Shown here: positions 34,853 through 44,800 of the stretch, piece after piece
How positions within the stretch are numbered: the stretch's first letter is position 1
How the letters are laid out: each line of letters begins with the position of its first letter
Assembly (NCBI RefSeq): GCF_007855645.1
Contig: NZ_CP042261.1
Location: 848,501 to 912,500 of the forward strand
Source of the DNA: Qingshengfaniella alkalisoli
GTDB taxonomy: Bacteria > Pseudomonadota > Alphaproteobacteria > Rhodobacterales > Rhodobacteraceae
Direction of reading: 5' to 3'
Length of the DNA: 64,000 bases
Notes under the pieces: generated by a model
What the model saw: the letters and a program-made list of their open reading frames with translations, nothing else
The model's database searches: none
Told to the model about the DNA's origin: nothing
Program-made: the position numbers and the translations under genes

Positions 34853-36525
34853 GGGCACTTCCCCCTGCTTTTTCATTATCGGGGTAGAGAACCGCCTTGA
34901 ACGGGTCCATGCCGACCCGGCGATAGGCCTCGAGGAAGGTTTCGGTCTCGTCTTCGCGCAGTTCCAGATAGGCCAGCATGATCCGTTCGATCGCTGGCAC
35001 GATCTCGTCATAGGCAAAGCCCGGCCCGGTCCGTTCGCCCAGTGCCGCGGTTTCGGTCCCGTCGCCGCCCAGCGTGATCTGGTAGTTTTCCACGCCCGCA
35101 CGATCCAGCCCGAGAATGCCGATATGGCCCACATGGTGGTGACCGCAGGCGTTGATGCAGCCCGAGATCTTGATCTTCAGCGCACCCAGATCATGTTCGA
35201 TCTTCAACTCGTCCACGCGTTCCGCGATTTTCTGTGCAACGGGGATCGAACGTGCTGTTGCCAGCGCGCAATAATCCATGCCGGGGCAGGCGATGATGTC
35301 CGATGCCAGTCCGATATTCGCCGTGGCCAGCCCTGCATCCTTCAGCGCATCATGCAGCGCGGGCAGATCGGCGCGGTGTACATGCGGCAGGATGACGTTC
35401 TGTTCATGGCTGATGCGCAGCTCGTCATGGCCGTATTTCCGGGCCAAGTCAGCCATGATCCGCATCTGGTCGGCACTCGCATCACCCGGCGTCTTGCCAT
35501 GCGCCTTCAGCGAGATCGACACGATCGCATAGCTGTCGACCTTGTGGTCCGTCAGGTTCGTATCCGCCCAGGAGCGGAAAACCGGGTCGGCATCATATGC
35601 CGCCTGAAATGGTTCTATGCCTTCATTCTTGTAGGCGGGCGGGGCAAATTGCGCTTCGATGTCTTGCAGGATTTCCTGATCGACACCAGAGAATTGCGAA
35701 CGAAGTTCCTCGAAACGCGCCTCGACCAGATCACGGAATTCATCCAATCCGGTTTCATTGACCGTGATCTTGATTCGCGCCTTGTACTTGTTGTCGCGGC
35801 GGCCAAAGGAGTTGTAGACGCTCAGGATCGCTTCGACATAGGGCAGCAGATCGGCTTTCGGCAGGAAGTCCCGGATGATCTTGCCCAATCACCGGCGTCC
35901 GGCCCAGGCCGCCGCCCACAAGCACCTCGAATCCCGGATCTCCCACGCCGTCACGCACCATGCGCAGGCCGATGTCGTGGCTGCGGGTCACGGCACGGTC
36001 ATTGGGGCTGCCCGTGATCGCGATCTTGAACTTGCGGGGCAGGAACTGGAATTCAGGGTGATCGGTGGACCACTGGCGCAGCAATTCGGCAACGGGGCGC
36101 GGATCTTCGATCTCGTCCCGCGCGGCACCCGCGAAATGGTCCGACGTCACGTTGCGCACGCAGTTGCCGCTGGTCTGGATCGCATGCATCCCGACATCGG
36201 CCAGCGCATCCAGCATCTTGGGCACATCGGGCAGCTTGGGCCAGTTGTACTGGATGTTCTGCCGCGTCGTGAAATGGCCGTAGCCCTTGTCCCACGTGTC
36301 CGCGATATAGGCCAACTGGCGCATCTTGGCGCTGTTGAGCGTACCGTACGGGATCGCCACGCGCAGCATATAGGCGTGAAGCTGCAGGTATAGCCCGTTC
36401 ATCAGCCGCAGCGGCTTGAACTCGTCCTCGGTCAGGGAACCGTCGATGCGCCGCTCCACCTGCTGGCTGAACTGCGCGACGCGGTTCCTGACAAAGGCTT
36501 CGTCAAACTCGTTGTATGTGTACAT
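34842..36525 (-). pseudogene. cysI: nitrite/sulfite reductase CysI, interrupted by one frameshift
   Basis: From the ATG at 36525 the frame reads about 214 codons of a hemoprotein sulfite reductase (GYGHFTTRQNIQYNWPKL, SGNCVRNVTSDHFAG) to GGLGRTPVIG. There a GGG (plus-strand CCC at 35884-35886) shifts the frame; removing one G restores ATT GGC AAG and continues KIIRDFLPKADLLPYVEAI to the stop at 34842, giving about 560 aa. The siroheme/4Fe-4S cysteines are present: ACPGMDYCALA and SGCINACGHHH. All functional parts are intact, so sequencing error is quite possible. Confidence 0.85.
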
Positions 36526-36581
36526 GCGTGGGTCTCCAACTTGTCCCGATGGACGGTCTGGGGCTTACGTGTGTGATGGGA

Positions 36582-36887
36582 TCAGTTTGCGGGTTCGGCT
36601 TGCTTGCCGTGGTAATAGTTCGACGGGCCGCGCGTGCGGAATTCCTCTCGGAAATGCACGGGTTCGGGTCCGTTGGGACCGGGGCGGGCGTCGGCCAGAT
36701 AGGGGCCGACCACCTTGTTGGCCTGCTTGGAGGCAAAGATGAGGCGGATATCGGCATGGGCCTCGTCCTCGATCAATTCGGCCTCGGAATGATTGCGCGA
36801 CCAGCGATCATCTTCGGTCAGATAGATGACATCGCCTTCGAGAAGGTCATTTGCGGTGACGACTTTGGGCGTGAATCGGCGGCTCAT
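36582..36887 (-). CDS. DUF2849 protein
   Basis: The product is 101 aa. It matches DUF2849: FTPKVVTANDLLEGDVIYLTEDDRW and ending REEFRTRGPSNYYHGKQ. The family occurs between cysG and cysI in alphaproteobacterial sulfate operons; its function is unknown. The start overlaps the cysG stop by 4 bp, which supports co-translation. Confidence 0.85.
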   Translation of the reverse strand: MSRRFTPKVVTANDLLEGDVIYLTEDDRWSRNHSEAELIEDEAHADIRLIFASKQANKVVGPYLADARPGPNGPEPVHFREEFRTRGPSNYYHGKQAEPAN

Positions 36888-38284
36888 AGCGCGATCTCCT
36901 CGCGGGTGGGGTGTGTCAGTGTCTCAGAGCTCGTCCTTGGGCTGAGCCCCAATAGCAATATGGCAGGGCCGTCCAACGACAATGTGTCAAGATCGGTTGC
37001 CAGATTTGACAGATCCGTGACGATCCGGCGCTCGTCCGGGCGGGACGCGTTTTCAACGATGGTGACGGGCATCTGCGGTTTGGCACCATGCATCAGCAGG
37101 CGGCCCTGAACGAAACGCGCGCCTTTCTTGGCCATGTATAGGGCGGTGACTTCGCCTTCGCGCGCCAGCGCTTGCCAGTCATGATCCGCAAAGCCCTCGG
37201 TGTCATGAGCGGTCAGCAGGCGCAGCCCAGTGTTGCGGCCCCGGCGGGTCAGGCTGGCACCGGAACTGGCAGCAGCGGCAGAGGCAGAGGTGATCCCCGG
37301 CGTGACGGACCAGGCAATGCCCGCGGCATCCAGCGCGTCTATTTCTTCATCCAGGCGCGCAAAGACAGACGGATCGCCACCTTTCAGCCGGACGATCTGC
37401 GCGCCGTCTGCGGCATGTTCGATCATCAAGCTGTGGATGTCGTCCTGTGCGATAGATTTGCCGTAACCGCGCTTACCGGTTTCGATAATCAATGCCTCGC
37501 GCCGGGCCAATTCGAGAATTTCCAGTGGAACGAGGCTGTCATGCAAGATCACATCGGCTTCGTCGATCAGGCGGCGGGCTTTCAGTGTAAGAAGCTCCGG
37601 GTCGCCGGGGCCGGCCCCTACAAAATCCACGCGCCCTTCGCGTTCGGGCGCATCAAGATGTTTTTGGAGCAGGTGCTCAAGTTCGTTTTCGATCGACAGC
37701 GGGTTTGCCTGTGCGGTCTGCCGCTCGCCTTTGCCAAAATAGTAATCCCGCCAGAAATCGCGGCGATTGCGTCCCATCGGCAGCACATCGGCACGGTTGC
37801 GAAAGGCCTTGCCGACACGTGCCAGCAAACCGAGGCGGTAGGGCAGGCGTTCTTCCAGATCGGCCTTTATCGCGCGGGCCAGAACGGGCGCGGCACCTTC
37901 CGTACCGATGGCGACGGTCACAGGATCGCGATCCACAATCGCAGGCGTAATGAACTGGCTGTCGTGCAGGTTGTCCACGATGTTGACCAAGACACCCTTT
38001 GAACGTGCGAGCGCGGCAAAGGCGGCGTCCTTCGCTTCGTCTTCAAAGGCGGCATAGGCCAAACGCGCGCCCTGCAGGTCCGACGCTTCGACCGAGCGAC
38101 TGATCAGGCGCAGCTTGCCCGCCTCAGCCCAATCCCGGATGGCGGCGTGGACTTGCGCGGCATAGACTTCCAGCACGGCTTCGGTCTTCATCAGAAGACG
38201 CAGCTTTGCGACGGCGGCTTCGGTACCGCCCGCCACGACGACGCGCTCGCCCGTCAAAGAGATGTAGATCGGAAAATGCTGCAT
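36884..38284 (-). CDS. cysG: siroheme synthase CysG
   Basis: The product is 466 aa. Residues 1-200 are the precorrin-2 dehydrogenase/ferrochelatase half (VVVAGGTEAAVAKLRLL). The C-terminal half is uroporphyrin-III C-methyltransferase (VDFVGAGPGDPELLTLKARRLIDEADVILHDSLV, VRLKGGDPSVFARLDEEI, TPGITSASAAAA). It makes siroheme, the cofactor of the CysI encoded downstream. The ATG at 38284 gives MQHFPIYISLTGERVVV, the family start; longer in-frame starts run into the divergent regulator gene. It heads the cysG-DUF2849-cysI-cysH-DUF934-fpr operon. Confidence 0.94.
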   Translation of the reverse strand: MQHFPIYISLTGERVVVAGGTEAAVAKLRLLMKTEAVLEVYAAQVHAAIRDWAEAGKLRLISRSVEASDLQGARLAYAAFEDEAKDAAFAALARSKGVLVNIVDNLHDSQFITPAIVDRDPVTVAIGTEGAAPVLARAIKADLEERLPYRLGLLARVGKAFRNRADVLPMGRNRRDFWRDYYFGKGERQTAQANPLSIENELEHLLQKHLDAPEREGRVDFVGAGPGDPELLTLKARRLIDEADVILHDSLVPLEILELARREALIIETGKRGYGKSIAQDDIHSLMIEHAADGAQIVRLKGGDPSVFARLDEEIDALDAAGIAWSVTPGITSASAAAASSGASLTRRGRNTGLRLLTAHDTEGFADHDWQALAREGEVTALYMAKKGARFVQGRLLMHGAKPQMPVTIVENASRPDERRIVTDLSNLATDLDTLSLDGPAILLLGLSPRTSSETLTHPTREEIAL

Positions 38285-38328
38285 AACCTCGATCCGCCTT
38301 GTATTTCCTTGCTGATATAGAACAAACA

Positions 38329-38346
38329 ACCTAGAAATTGCTAGGT
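38329..38346. promoter_or_regulatory. inverted repeat between cysG and the Lrp/AsnC regulator gene
   Basis: ACCTAG (38329-38334) and CTAGGT (38341-38346) are perfect inverted arms around AAATTG. The element lies 45 bp upstream of the cysG start and 79 bp upstream of the regulator start, where a divergent regulator would bind. Confidence 0.5.
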
Positions 38347-38424
38347 ACTCCCTCTGGATAAGGACAACTGTTCTGAAATCCATTTGATAGAGGGCAACCA
38401 GTCCTGATGACGGGAGACTATGGA

Positions 38425-38889
38425 ATGTCCGTTCGCCTCGATGACCTGGATCGTAAGATTTTGGCAGAATTACAGCGTGATGCGACGCAATCGCTGGATG
38501 ACATCGCAAAGGAAGTCGGGTCTTCGAAGACGCCAGTATGGAATCGGGTCCGCAAAATGCGCGAAGCGGGGGTGATCGGTCCGACGACCGTTTTGTTGGA
38601 TCCTGATGCGCTGGGGCTAGAGGCTTGCTTCTTCGTCCTGATCCGCACTTCCGAGCACGAAGCCGAATGGCAGCAGAAGTTTCTGGCGACGTTGCGCGCG
38701 CGGCCCGAGGTGCTGGAAGCGCACCGCCTGGCCGGTGAAATCGACTACATCCTGAAGGTTCGGGTGGAAAACGCCCGCGCCTATGACGTGTTCTACCAGG
38801 CGCTGATTTCCGAGGTTCGGATTTTTAACGTAACGGCATTGTTGTCGATGGAAGAGATCAAGTTCACGACGCAGCTTCCGGTTAAATAA
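38425..38889 (+). CDS. Lrp/AsnC family transcriptional regulator
   Basis: The product is 154 aa. An N-terminal winged helix-turn-helix (LDRKILAELQRDATQSLDDIAKEVGSSKTPVWNRVRKMREAG) is followed by the ligand-sensing RAM domain (from about residue 65). ATG 38425 has GGGAGA 7 bp upstream; ATG 38407 is possible. Its divergent position and the palindrome between the genes suggest it controls the sulfate/siroheme operon and itself, perhaps sensing a sulfur amino acid. That role is inference. Confidence 0.9.
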   Translation: MSVRLDDLDRKILAELQRDATQSLDDIAKEVGSSKTPVWNRVRKMREAGVIGPTTVLLDPDALGLEACFFVLIRTSEHEAEWQQKFLATLRARPEVLEAHRLAGEIDYILKVRVENARAYDVFYQALISEVRIFNVTALLSMEEIKFTTQLPVK

Positions 38890-39049
38890 TCGCATTAAGT
38901 TAAGCGTTTATAATATTGAAAAATATCGTATAATATGTTGCGCGTTAATCCAATCATTTGCGTCCGAACATGGCCGAGATATGGCGACCCACTTGCGGTC
39001 CGCCAGCCCATCTGATTTGGATACATCGGGATCGCAGAAAGGCGCCGCC

Positions 39050-40018
39050 ATGTCGGACACCATGCGCGGCCTTTATGCCATTATCGGCGCTTGCCTGATC
39101 TGGGGGCTAGGTCCGCTTTATTATAAATTGCTCGCACCGGTGCCGCCGCTGGAAATTCTGGCGCATCGTACGATCTGGTCACTGGTTTTCTTCGGCGCGA
39201 TTCTTGCGGTTCGGGGAAGACTTTCTGCAGCCGTCCAACTGATCCGCGCGAGAACGCAGTGCGCGGCGACAATTGCTGCGGCCTTTTTCATCTCGGCCAA
39301 CTGGTTCGGTTTCATCCTGTCGGTGCAGATTGCGCGGGCGTTGGAAAGCTCGCTCGGTTATTTCATCTTTCCGCTGGTGGCCGTGCTGCTTGGCATGATC
39401 TTCTTCGGTGACAGGCTGAATCGCTTGCAATGGCTTTCGGTCGCGCTGGCAGCTTTGGCCGTTGGGGTGTTGATCGTGGGCGTGAGGGCGGTGCCATGGA
39501 TCGCGTTGGGGCTGGCGTTCAGCTTCGGCATTTACGGGCTGCTGAAGAAACGCGTCCGTGCCGAGGCGATGGTTTCCGTGACCGTTGAAATGCTGGTCCT
39601 GTCGCCCCTCGCACTGTTCTGGCTCTGGGGCGTTCACGCGCAGGGCTTTGCGGGCCTCGACGGGCGGGTCACTGGGGGCGTGTTTGGCAAGGATGCCTAT
39701 CTCAGCGCGCTTTTGGCGCTGTCGGGGCCGTTGACCGCGCTGCCGCTGATCTTGTTTTCCTATGCCTCGCAAAGGCTTAGCCTCCCCACCGTTGGACTGA
39801 TCCAGTATCTGAACCCCAGCCTGCAGTTTCTGTGCGCTGCCGTGGTGTTCGGTGAGCCTTTGACCAGATGGCACATGCTCGCCTTTCCACTCATCTGGGT
39901 CGCGCTGGCGGTCTATTCCTTCGACGCTTTCCGAAAACGGCGCAGCAGGTCGATAGCGGCGTCGGTCGACTCCACGACCGTGAACTTCTCCCGAAGGGAA
40001 GGTTCTGCAAATCCCTGA
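39050..40018 (+). CDS. rarD: EamA-family transporter RarD
   Basis: The product is 322 aa with about ten membrane helices. It shows RarD landmarks: GLYAIIGACLIWGLGPLYYKLL, LEILAHRTIWSLVFF, FISANWFGFILSVQIARALESSLGYFI and the VGLIQYLNPSLQFLCAV-like final block. It is a drug/metabolite-transporter family exporter of uncertain substrate. ATG 39050 is preferred (AGAAAGG upstream). The last 35 codons, after FDAFRKRR, are soluble and overlap the convergent LOG gene by 106 bp. Confidence 0.9.
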   Translation: MSDTMRGLYAIIGACLIWGLGPLYYKLLAPVPPLEILAHRTIWSLVFFGAILAVRGRLSAAVQLIRARTQCAATIAAAFFISANWFGFILSVQIARALESSLGYFIFPLVAVLLGMIFFGDRLNRLQWLSVALAALAVGVLIVGVRAVPWIALGLAFSFGIYGLLKKRVRAEAMVSVTVEMLVLSPLALFWLWGVHAQGFAGLDGRVTGGVFGKDAYLSALLALSGPLTALPLILFSYASQRLSLPTVGLIQYLNPSLQFLCAAVVFGEPLTRWHMLAFPLIWVALAVYSFDAFRKRRSRSIAASVDSTTVNFSRREGSANP

Positions 40019-40482
40019 TCGATGATCTGGTCGATGGCCGTTACCAATGGCGACCAGAACCCGTCAATGTTCAGCAAGATCACTGGCTTGTCATGGAGGC
40101 CAAGCTGCTTCCAGGTCAAAACCTCGAAAAACTCGTCCAGCGTGCCTGCGCCGCCCGGCTGCACGATGATCGCATGGGCATTCATGAACATCACCTTTTT
40201 GCGCTCATGCATCGTTTCGGTCACGATGAAACGGGTCAGGTCGCGCTTGCCGACCTCCAGCGCCATAAGATGTGTCGGGATAACCCCCAATGTGTCACCG
40301 CCCGCCGCTTGTGCCTGACGCGCCGTTTCGCCCATCAGCCCGACATCACCCGCGCCATAAACCAACTGCCAGCCTTCCGTCGCAATCGCAGTTCCAAGGG
40401 CGGAAGCGGCTATGCGATAGGTGTCTTTCGCGCCGAAACGCGAGCCGCAATAGACGCAAACAGCGAAATCTGGTGCTGACAT
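39913..40482 (-). CDS. LOG family protein (cytokinin riboside monophosphate phosphoribohydrolase family)
   Basis: The product is 189 aa. It has a Rossmann-like fold with FAVCVYCGSRFGAKDTYRIAA, QLVYGAGDVGLMGETARQA and the LOG motif VQPGGAGTLDEFFEVLTWKQLGLHDKPVI, which contains the catalytic PGGxGTxxE. The family removes ribose 5-phosphate from nucleotide monophosphates. The physiological substrate in this organism is unknown. It is divergent from the LysM gene and convergent with rarD. Confidence 0.93.
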   Translation of the reverse strand: MSAPDFAVCVYCGSRFGAKDTYRIAASALGTAIATEGWQLVYGAGDVGLMGETARQAQAAGGDTLGVIPTHLMALEVGKRDLTRFIVTETMHERKKVMFMNAHAIIVQPGGAGTLDEFFEVLTWKQLGLHDKPVILLNIDGFWSPLVTAIDQIIDQGFAEPSLREKFTVVESTDAAIDLLRRFRKASKE

Positions 40483-40583
40483 GTTACATTCCTGATACAG
40501 TTGAAGGGAGAACGGTCTCCGTCCCGTTGTTAAACCCGCGTGATTGGCCTGTCACTATGCGCGGGTCCAACAAGGCGATTTCT

Positions 40584-41810
40584 ATGGATAAAACAGTTCC
40601 GACCAGGTCTTCACGGGTTGTCCTCGCGGGTAGCGTAGCTGCGGTTGCGATTGCAACCGTAGTCGGAATTGCGCTGTACGACCGTCGAACAGATGAGATC
40701 GCTGTGCCAGTTGAGGAACCCGCAGCCGAGCCCCTGAAAGAGACCGCGGTTCCGGTTGATCCCGAGCCGGAAGCAGTTGACGAACCCGCGCGCCCGGCCA
40801 TTGACGTGGTGCGTGTCGATCCGGACGGGCGAACGGTGGTGGCGGGCCGTGCAGCACCGGGCCAGACGATCCGCATCATCCTTGACGGCGAAACACTGAC
40901 CGAGGTTACGGCGGGCGCTGGCGGTGAATTTGTGGCCTTTACGGATGTCGAAGATACGGGTGAGCCACGCTCCGTATGGGTCACGGGGCTTGATACGGAC
41001 GGCGAATTGGTCACGTCGGACGCCAATGTGATCGTCGCGCCGCGTAAAGAGTCCGTGGCTGAGAGGGCCGTCACACCGTCAGCAGCGGCCGAAGCCAGGG
41101 TGGAGCAGGCGGATAACTCGCCCGTGCCCGAGTCCGCTGTGCAAACCGCGGAGGTTGTGGCGGACCCATCGTCTCCCTCAACAGATGACACGACGCCGAA
41201 GAACGCCGAGCCCCCCGTTCGCGCCGATGTCAGCACACCTGGAGATTCGATCCCTGCCGGGCCGGATGCACAGGGACGTGCGCCGCAGCTGTTGGTGAGC
41301 GACAGCGGCGGTGTGAGGCTGATGGCTCCGCCGGAGGTCAGTGACGCAGACGGGATGCAGATCGACACTATCGCCTATGGCGAAGGAGATACCGTCGAAC
41401 TTCGCGGCCGGTCATCACAACCCGGCGAGGTTCGATTGACCCTGGATGGTGAGGAAATCGCCCGCGTCTCCACCAAGCAAGACGGCAGTTGGGAAGCGGA
41501 TGTCGAGGGGATTGACGCCGGCACCTATACGCTTTCCGCTGAACGTGTGGACGCGGCACCGAACCAGCCTGCGAAGGTGTCCGTACCGTTCAAACGTGAA
41601 TCTCCGGCAACCATCGCCGCGGTGGCACAGGCCGAACCCGCGAAAATCGTGACCGTTCAGCCGGGCTTTACCTTATGGGGTATCGCACGAGATCGCTATG
41701 GTGAAGGCCTTCAGTACGTGCAGGTGTTCGAGGCCAATCGCGACCAGATCAACAACCCTGACCTGATCTATCCCGGACAGATTTTTGATCTGCCCGGCAT
41801 TGACCAGTAG
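40584..41810 (+). CDS. LysM peptidoglycan-binding protein, membrane anchored
   Basis: The product is 408 aa. A single N-terminal transmembrane segment (about 12-31) is followed by a long acidic, Pro/Ala-rich stretch. Ig-like segments (DVVRVDPDGRTVVAGRAAPGQTIRIILDGE near residues 70-98 and DTVELRGRSSQPGEVRLTLDGEEIA later) lead to a C-terminal LysM domain (about 354-405: VTVQPGFTLWGIARDRYGEGLQYVQVFEAN). It probably tethers the membrane to peptidoglycan. The start is chosen at MDKTVPTRSS; its stop is 3 bp from the convergent efflux gene. Confidence 0.88.
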   Translation: MDKTVPTRSSRVVLAGSVAAVAIATVVGIALYDRRTDEIAVPVEEPAAEPLKETAVPVDPEPEAVDEPARPAIDVVRVDPDGRTVVAGRAAPGQTIRIILDGETLTEVTAGAGGEFVAFTDVEDTGEPRSVWVTGLDTDGELVTSDANVIVAPRKESVAERAVTPSAAAEARVEQADNSPVPESAVQTAEVVADPSSPSTDDTTPKNAEPPVRADVSTPGDSIPAGPDAQGRAPQLLVSDSGGVRLMAPPEVSDADGMQIDTIAYGEGDTVELRGRSSQPGEVRLTLDGEEIARVSTKQDGSWEADVEGIDAGTYTLSAERVDAAPNQPAKVSVPFKRESPATIAAVAQAEPAKIVTVQPGFTLWGIARDRYGEGLQYVQVFEANRDQINNPDLIYPGQIFDLPGIDQ

Positions 41811-41813
41811 GGC

Positions 41814-44800
41814 TTATTCCGCCGCGCGAAGATTGCCGGATGGCCGTTGATCGATGTGATCATCGGTACCGTCGTCGCTGTCCCAGAGAATCTCGGGCGA
41901 TTTGATCTTGCGGGCCTTGCGCCGCAGCACCCAATCCTGTGCGGCATCGCTACTGCGGCCTTTGGTCAGGCGCGAAAGTGCACGACCGAGAGCGATCACA
42001 TAGGTGCCCGCCCAGACACGCACCGCCAGCATGGATGGGGTGAAAACCAGCGTTAGCACAGTTGCGGTGCCCAGCCCGAAGACCACCGCCGTTGCCAATT
42101 GCTTCCACCACAGCGCGGTAGGGCTGTTGATGGAGGCGCCGCCGCCTATGAAATCGAGTGATAGTCCCAGCATCATCGGCGTCAGGCCCGCCATGGTGGT
42201 CAGCGTGGTCAGAAGCACGGGCCGGACCCGGCTTTCTGCAGTGCGGATGATCGCCTCGATACGGGGCATGTAGCGGCTGTATTCCTGATAGGTGTCGATC
42301 AGAACGATGTTGTTGTTCACAACAATCCCTGCAAGAGCCACGATCCCGGTACCCGTCATGATGATAGAGAAGGGTTGCTGCATGACCAACATGCCCAGCA
42401 ACACGCCCGCCACCGACAGGATAACCGCCAGAAGGACCAGGGTTGCGTTGTAGAAGCTGTTGAACTGCGCCAGCAGGATGATGAACATCAGACCCAGCGC
42501 CGCGAGGAAGGCTTGCGACAGAAACGCTTGGCTTTCCGCCTGATCTTCCTGGTCTCCCGTCCATTCCCAGTCGATCCCGACGGGCAGGGGGTTCTCTTCG
42601 GTCAGCCAGCGCGTCAGTTCCGTAATGCGCTCATTCGCGTTAATGGGACCGCCCGCTTCATTGGTCAGTCCTGCGGCTACATCGGCCTTCACGTCGAAAT
42701 AACGTTTCTGGTCCTCGCGGCTGATTTCACCGATTTTCTGCACCGGTGTGATGGTGATGAAATTGGACAGCGGGATCAGCCCATCCGCCGTTCTCACCCG
42801 CAGCGTATCCAGGGTGGACAGAACGCGGTCGTCTTCGGGGAGCCGGACCCGGATCTCGATTTCTTCGTCCGAGCTGTCCACCCGCATCGTGTCGAGCAGG
42901 ATACCCCGTGTCACCATCTGTACCATGGCCCCGACCGTGGACACATCCGCGCCGAAGCGCCCGGCCTTCTCGATATCCACGTCGATCTGCCAGTCGATGC
43001 CGGGCAGGGGGCGGCTGTCTTCGATGTCGATCAGGCCGTTGGTTTGCTCGAACTTCTGGCGCACGGTTTCGGTTGCCTCGTAGATGGGGTCCCAGTCCGT
43101 GCCCTTGATCCGCAGATGCACGGGCTTGCCCGATCCCGGTCCCATGGCGAGGTTCAACACCTCGGTATAGACGCCGGGGATCAGGTCCATCTCGGCCTGC
43201 ATCCGGTCCAGAACCGCATCGCCGTCGTAGTGGGGATCGACCTGGGTGGGCAGGAACACGCGCCGCATCCAGCTTCCTTCGGCTTCGGTCCGCGGGCGGT
43301 CTTCCCACGGGATCATTTCGATCTGAACCTGGCCGATGGTGTCGTTGGGCCCTGTCGCGCCTGCGGTGTTGGAATTCAGCCCGCCGTCACCGGCAAAGGC
43401 GAAGACACTTTGCACGCCTTCGGTGTTCAGTGCGATCTGTTCGACCTCCTTGACCAACTCGTCCTTTTCGCTGATGGACAGGTTGCCACGCGCCCTGACA
43501 TAGACGATGGCCTGTTCCGGTTCGCTTTCCACGAAGAATTCAACGCCGCGGTTGTTCTGGCCATAGACGGAAAAAATGGTCATCACCACGAAGACCACAG
43601 CGCCCACGACCACCAGCGGCATGATCGGGTTGCCTGCAATGGCCTTGATCAGATAGCCGAATGGGGTACGCCCACGTCCGGGCTGTTCCGCAGGTTCCGT
43701 GCGTTGCGGTTTGACCGCAGACATGGTGATCGAGGTCAGCGACGCACCGATCAGGAACATGACGATCCCCGGAACATGGGTGCCAAAACCGCCATCTTCA
43801 GGCAGGCCAAGCAGGTAGGACGGGTTGATCGTCTGCATTGCACCCAGAAACAGCAGATACATCGCGACGGGCACCAGCACGACACGCAGCAATAGGGGCC
43901 AGCGATGCATGTACGCCGAGGCGTGGTTGAAGCTGCGCTGCAAGCGCCCGGACACACCGCCCATGACCGGCAGATAGACCAGTGCGACGACAAGCGACGC
44001 GGACAATACGAAGATCAGCGTCACCGGCAGCATGCCCATGAACTCGCCCGCCACACCCGGCCAGAACAGCATGGGCAGGAAGGCGCACAGCGTCGTGGCG
44101 GTCGAGGAAATGATCGGCCAGAACATGCGTTTGGAAGCTTCGACATAGGCATGCATCGGGCCGCTGCCCTCGGAAATCCGCCGGTCGGCATATTCCACGA
44201 CCACGACCGCGCCGTCCACCAGCATGCCGACGGCCAGGATCAGGCCAAACATGACGATATTCGACACGGTGATCCCCATGATCGCGAGATAGAGGAAGCA
44301 CAGCAGGAAAGAGATCGGGATCGCCAGCCCGACCAGAATGGCCGGACGCGCACCGAGTGCAGCCAGCACGACGATCATCACCAGAGCGACAGCCGTCAGA
44401 ACCGATCCTTCTAGCTGGCTGACCATGCTGGCCACGGTCCGCGACTGGTCGTTGGAGAGGTTGATCGTCACCGCGTCCTGCAATTCCTGCGGCCATGTCT
44501 GGAGCTCGATGTCGATTTCTGCGCGGATCTCGGCAACCGTATCGATCAGGTTGAAACCCTTGCGCTTGACCACCTGGAGCGCCACGGTTGCATCACCGTT
44601 GTAGCGTGCGGTCGCTTCACGATCCTCGAATGTAAGCCGGACATCGGCGACATCAGACAGCGTGACGATCCGGTCGCCATTGGTCTTTATTGGCAGGTTG
44701 AAGACATCACGGCTTTCATCAAAGGAAGACGGAATCTTGACCGAGAACGCGCCGTTCTCGGTTTCCAGTTCACCTGCGGCAATCAACTGGTTGTTGTTCA

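Noticed and set aside
42375-43895. Open frame of 506 codons opposite the RND pump gene
   Set aside because: Antisense shadow of the pump; composition is typical of reversed GC-rich coding DNA.
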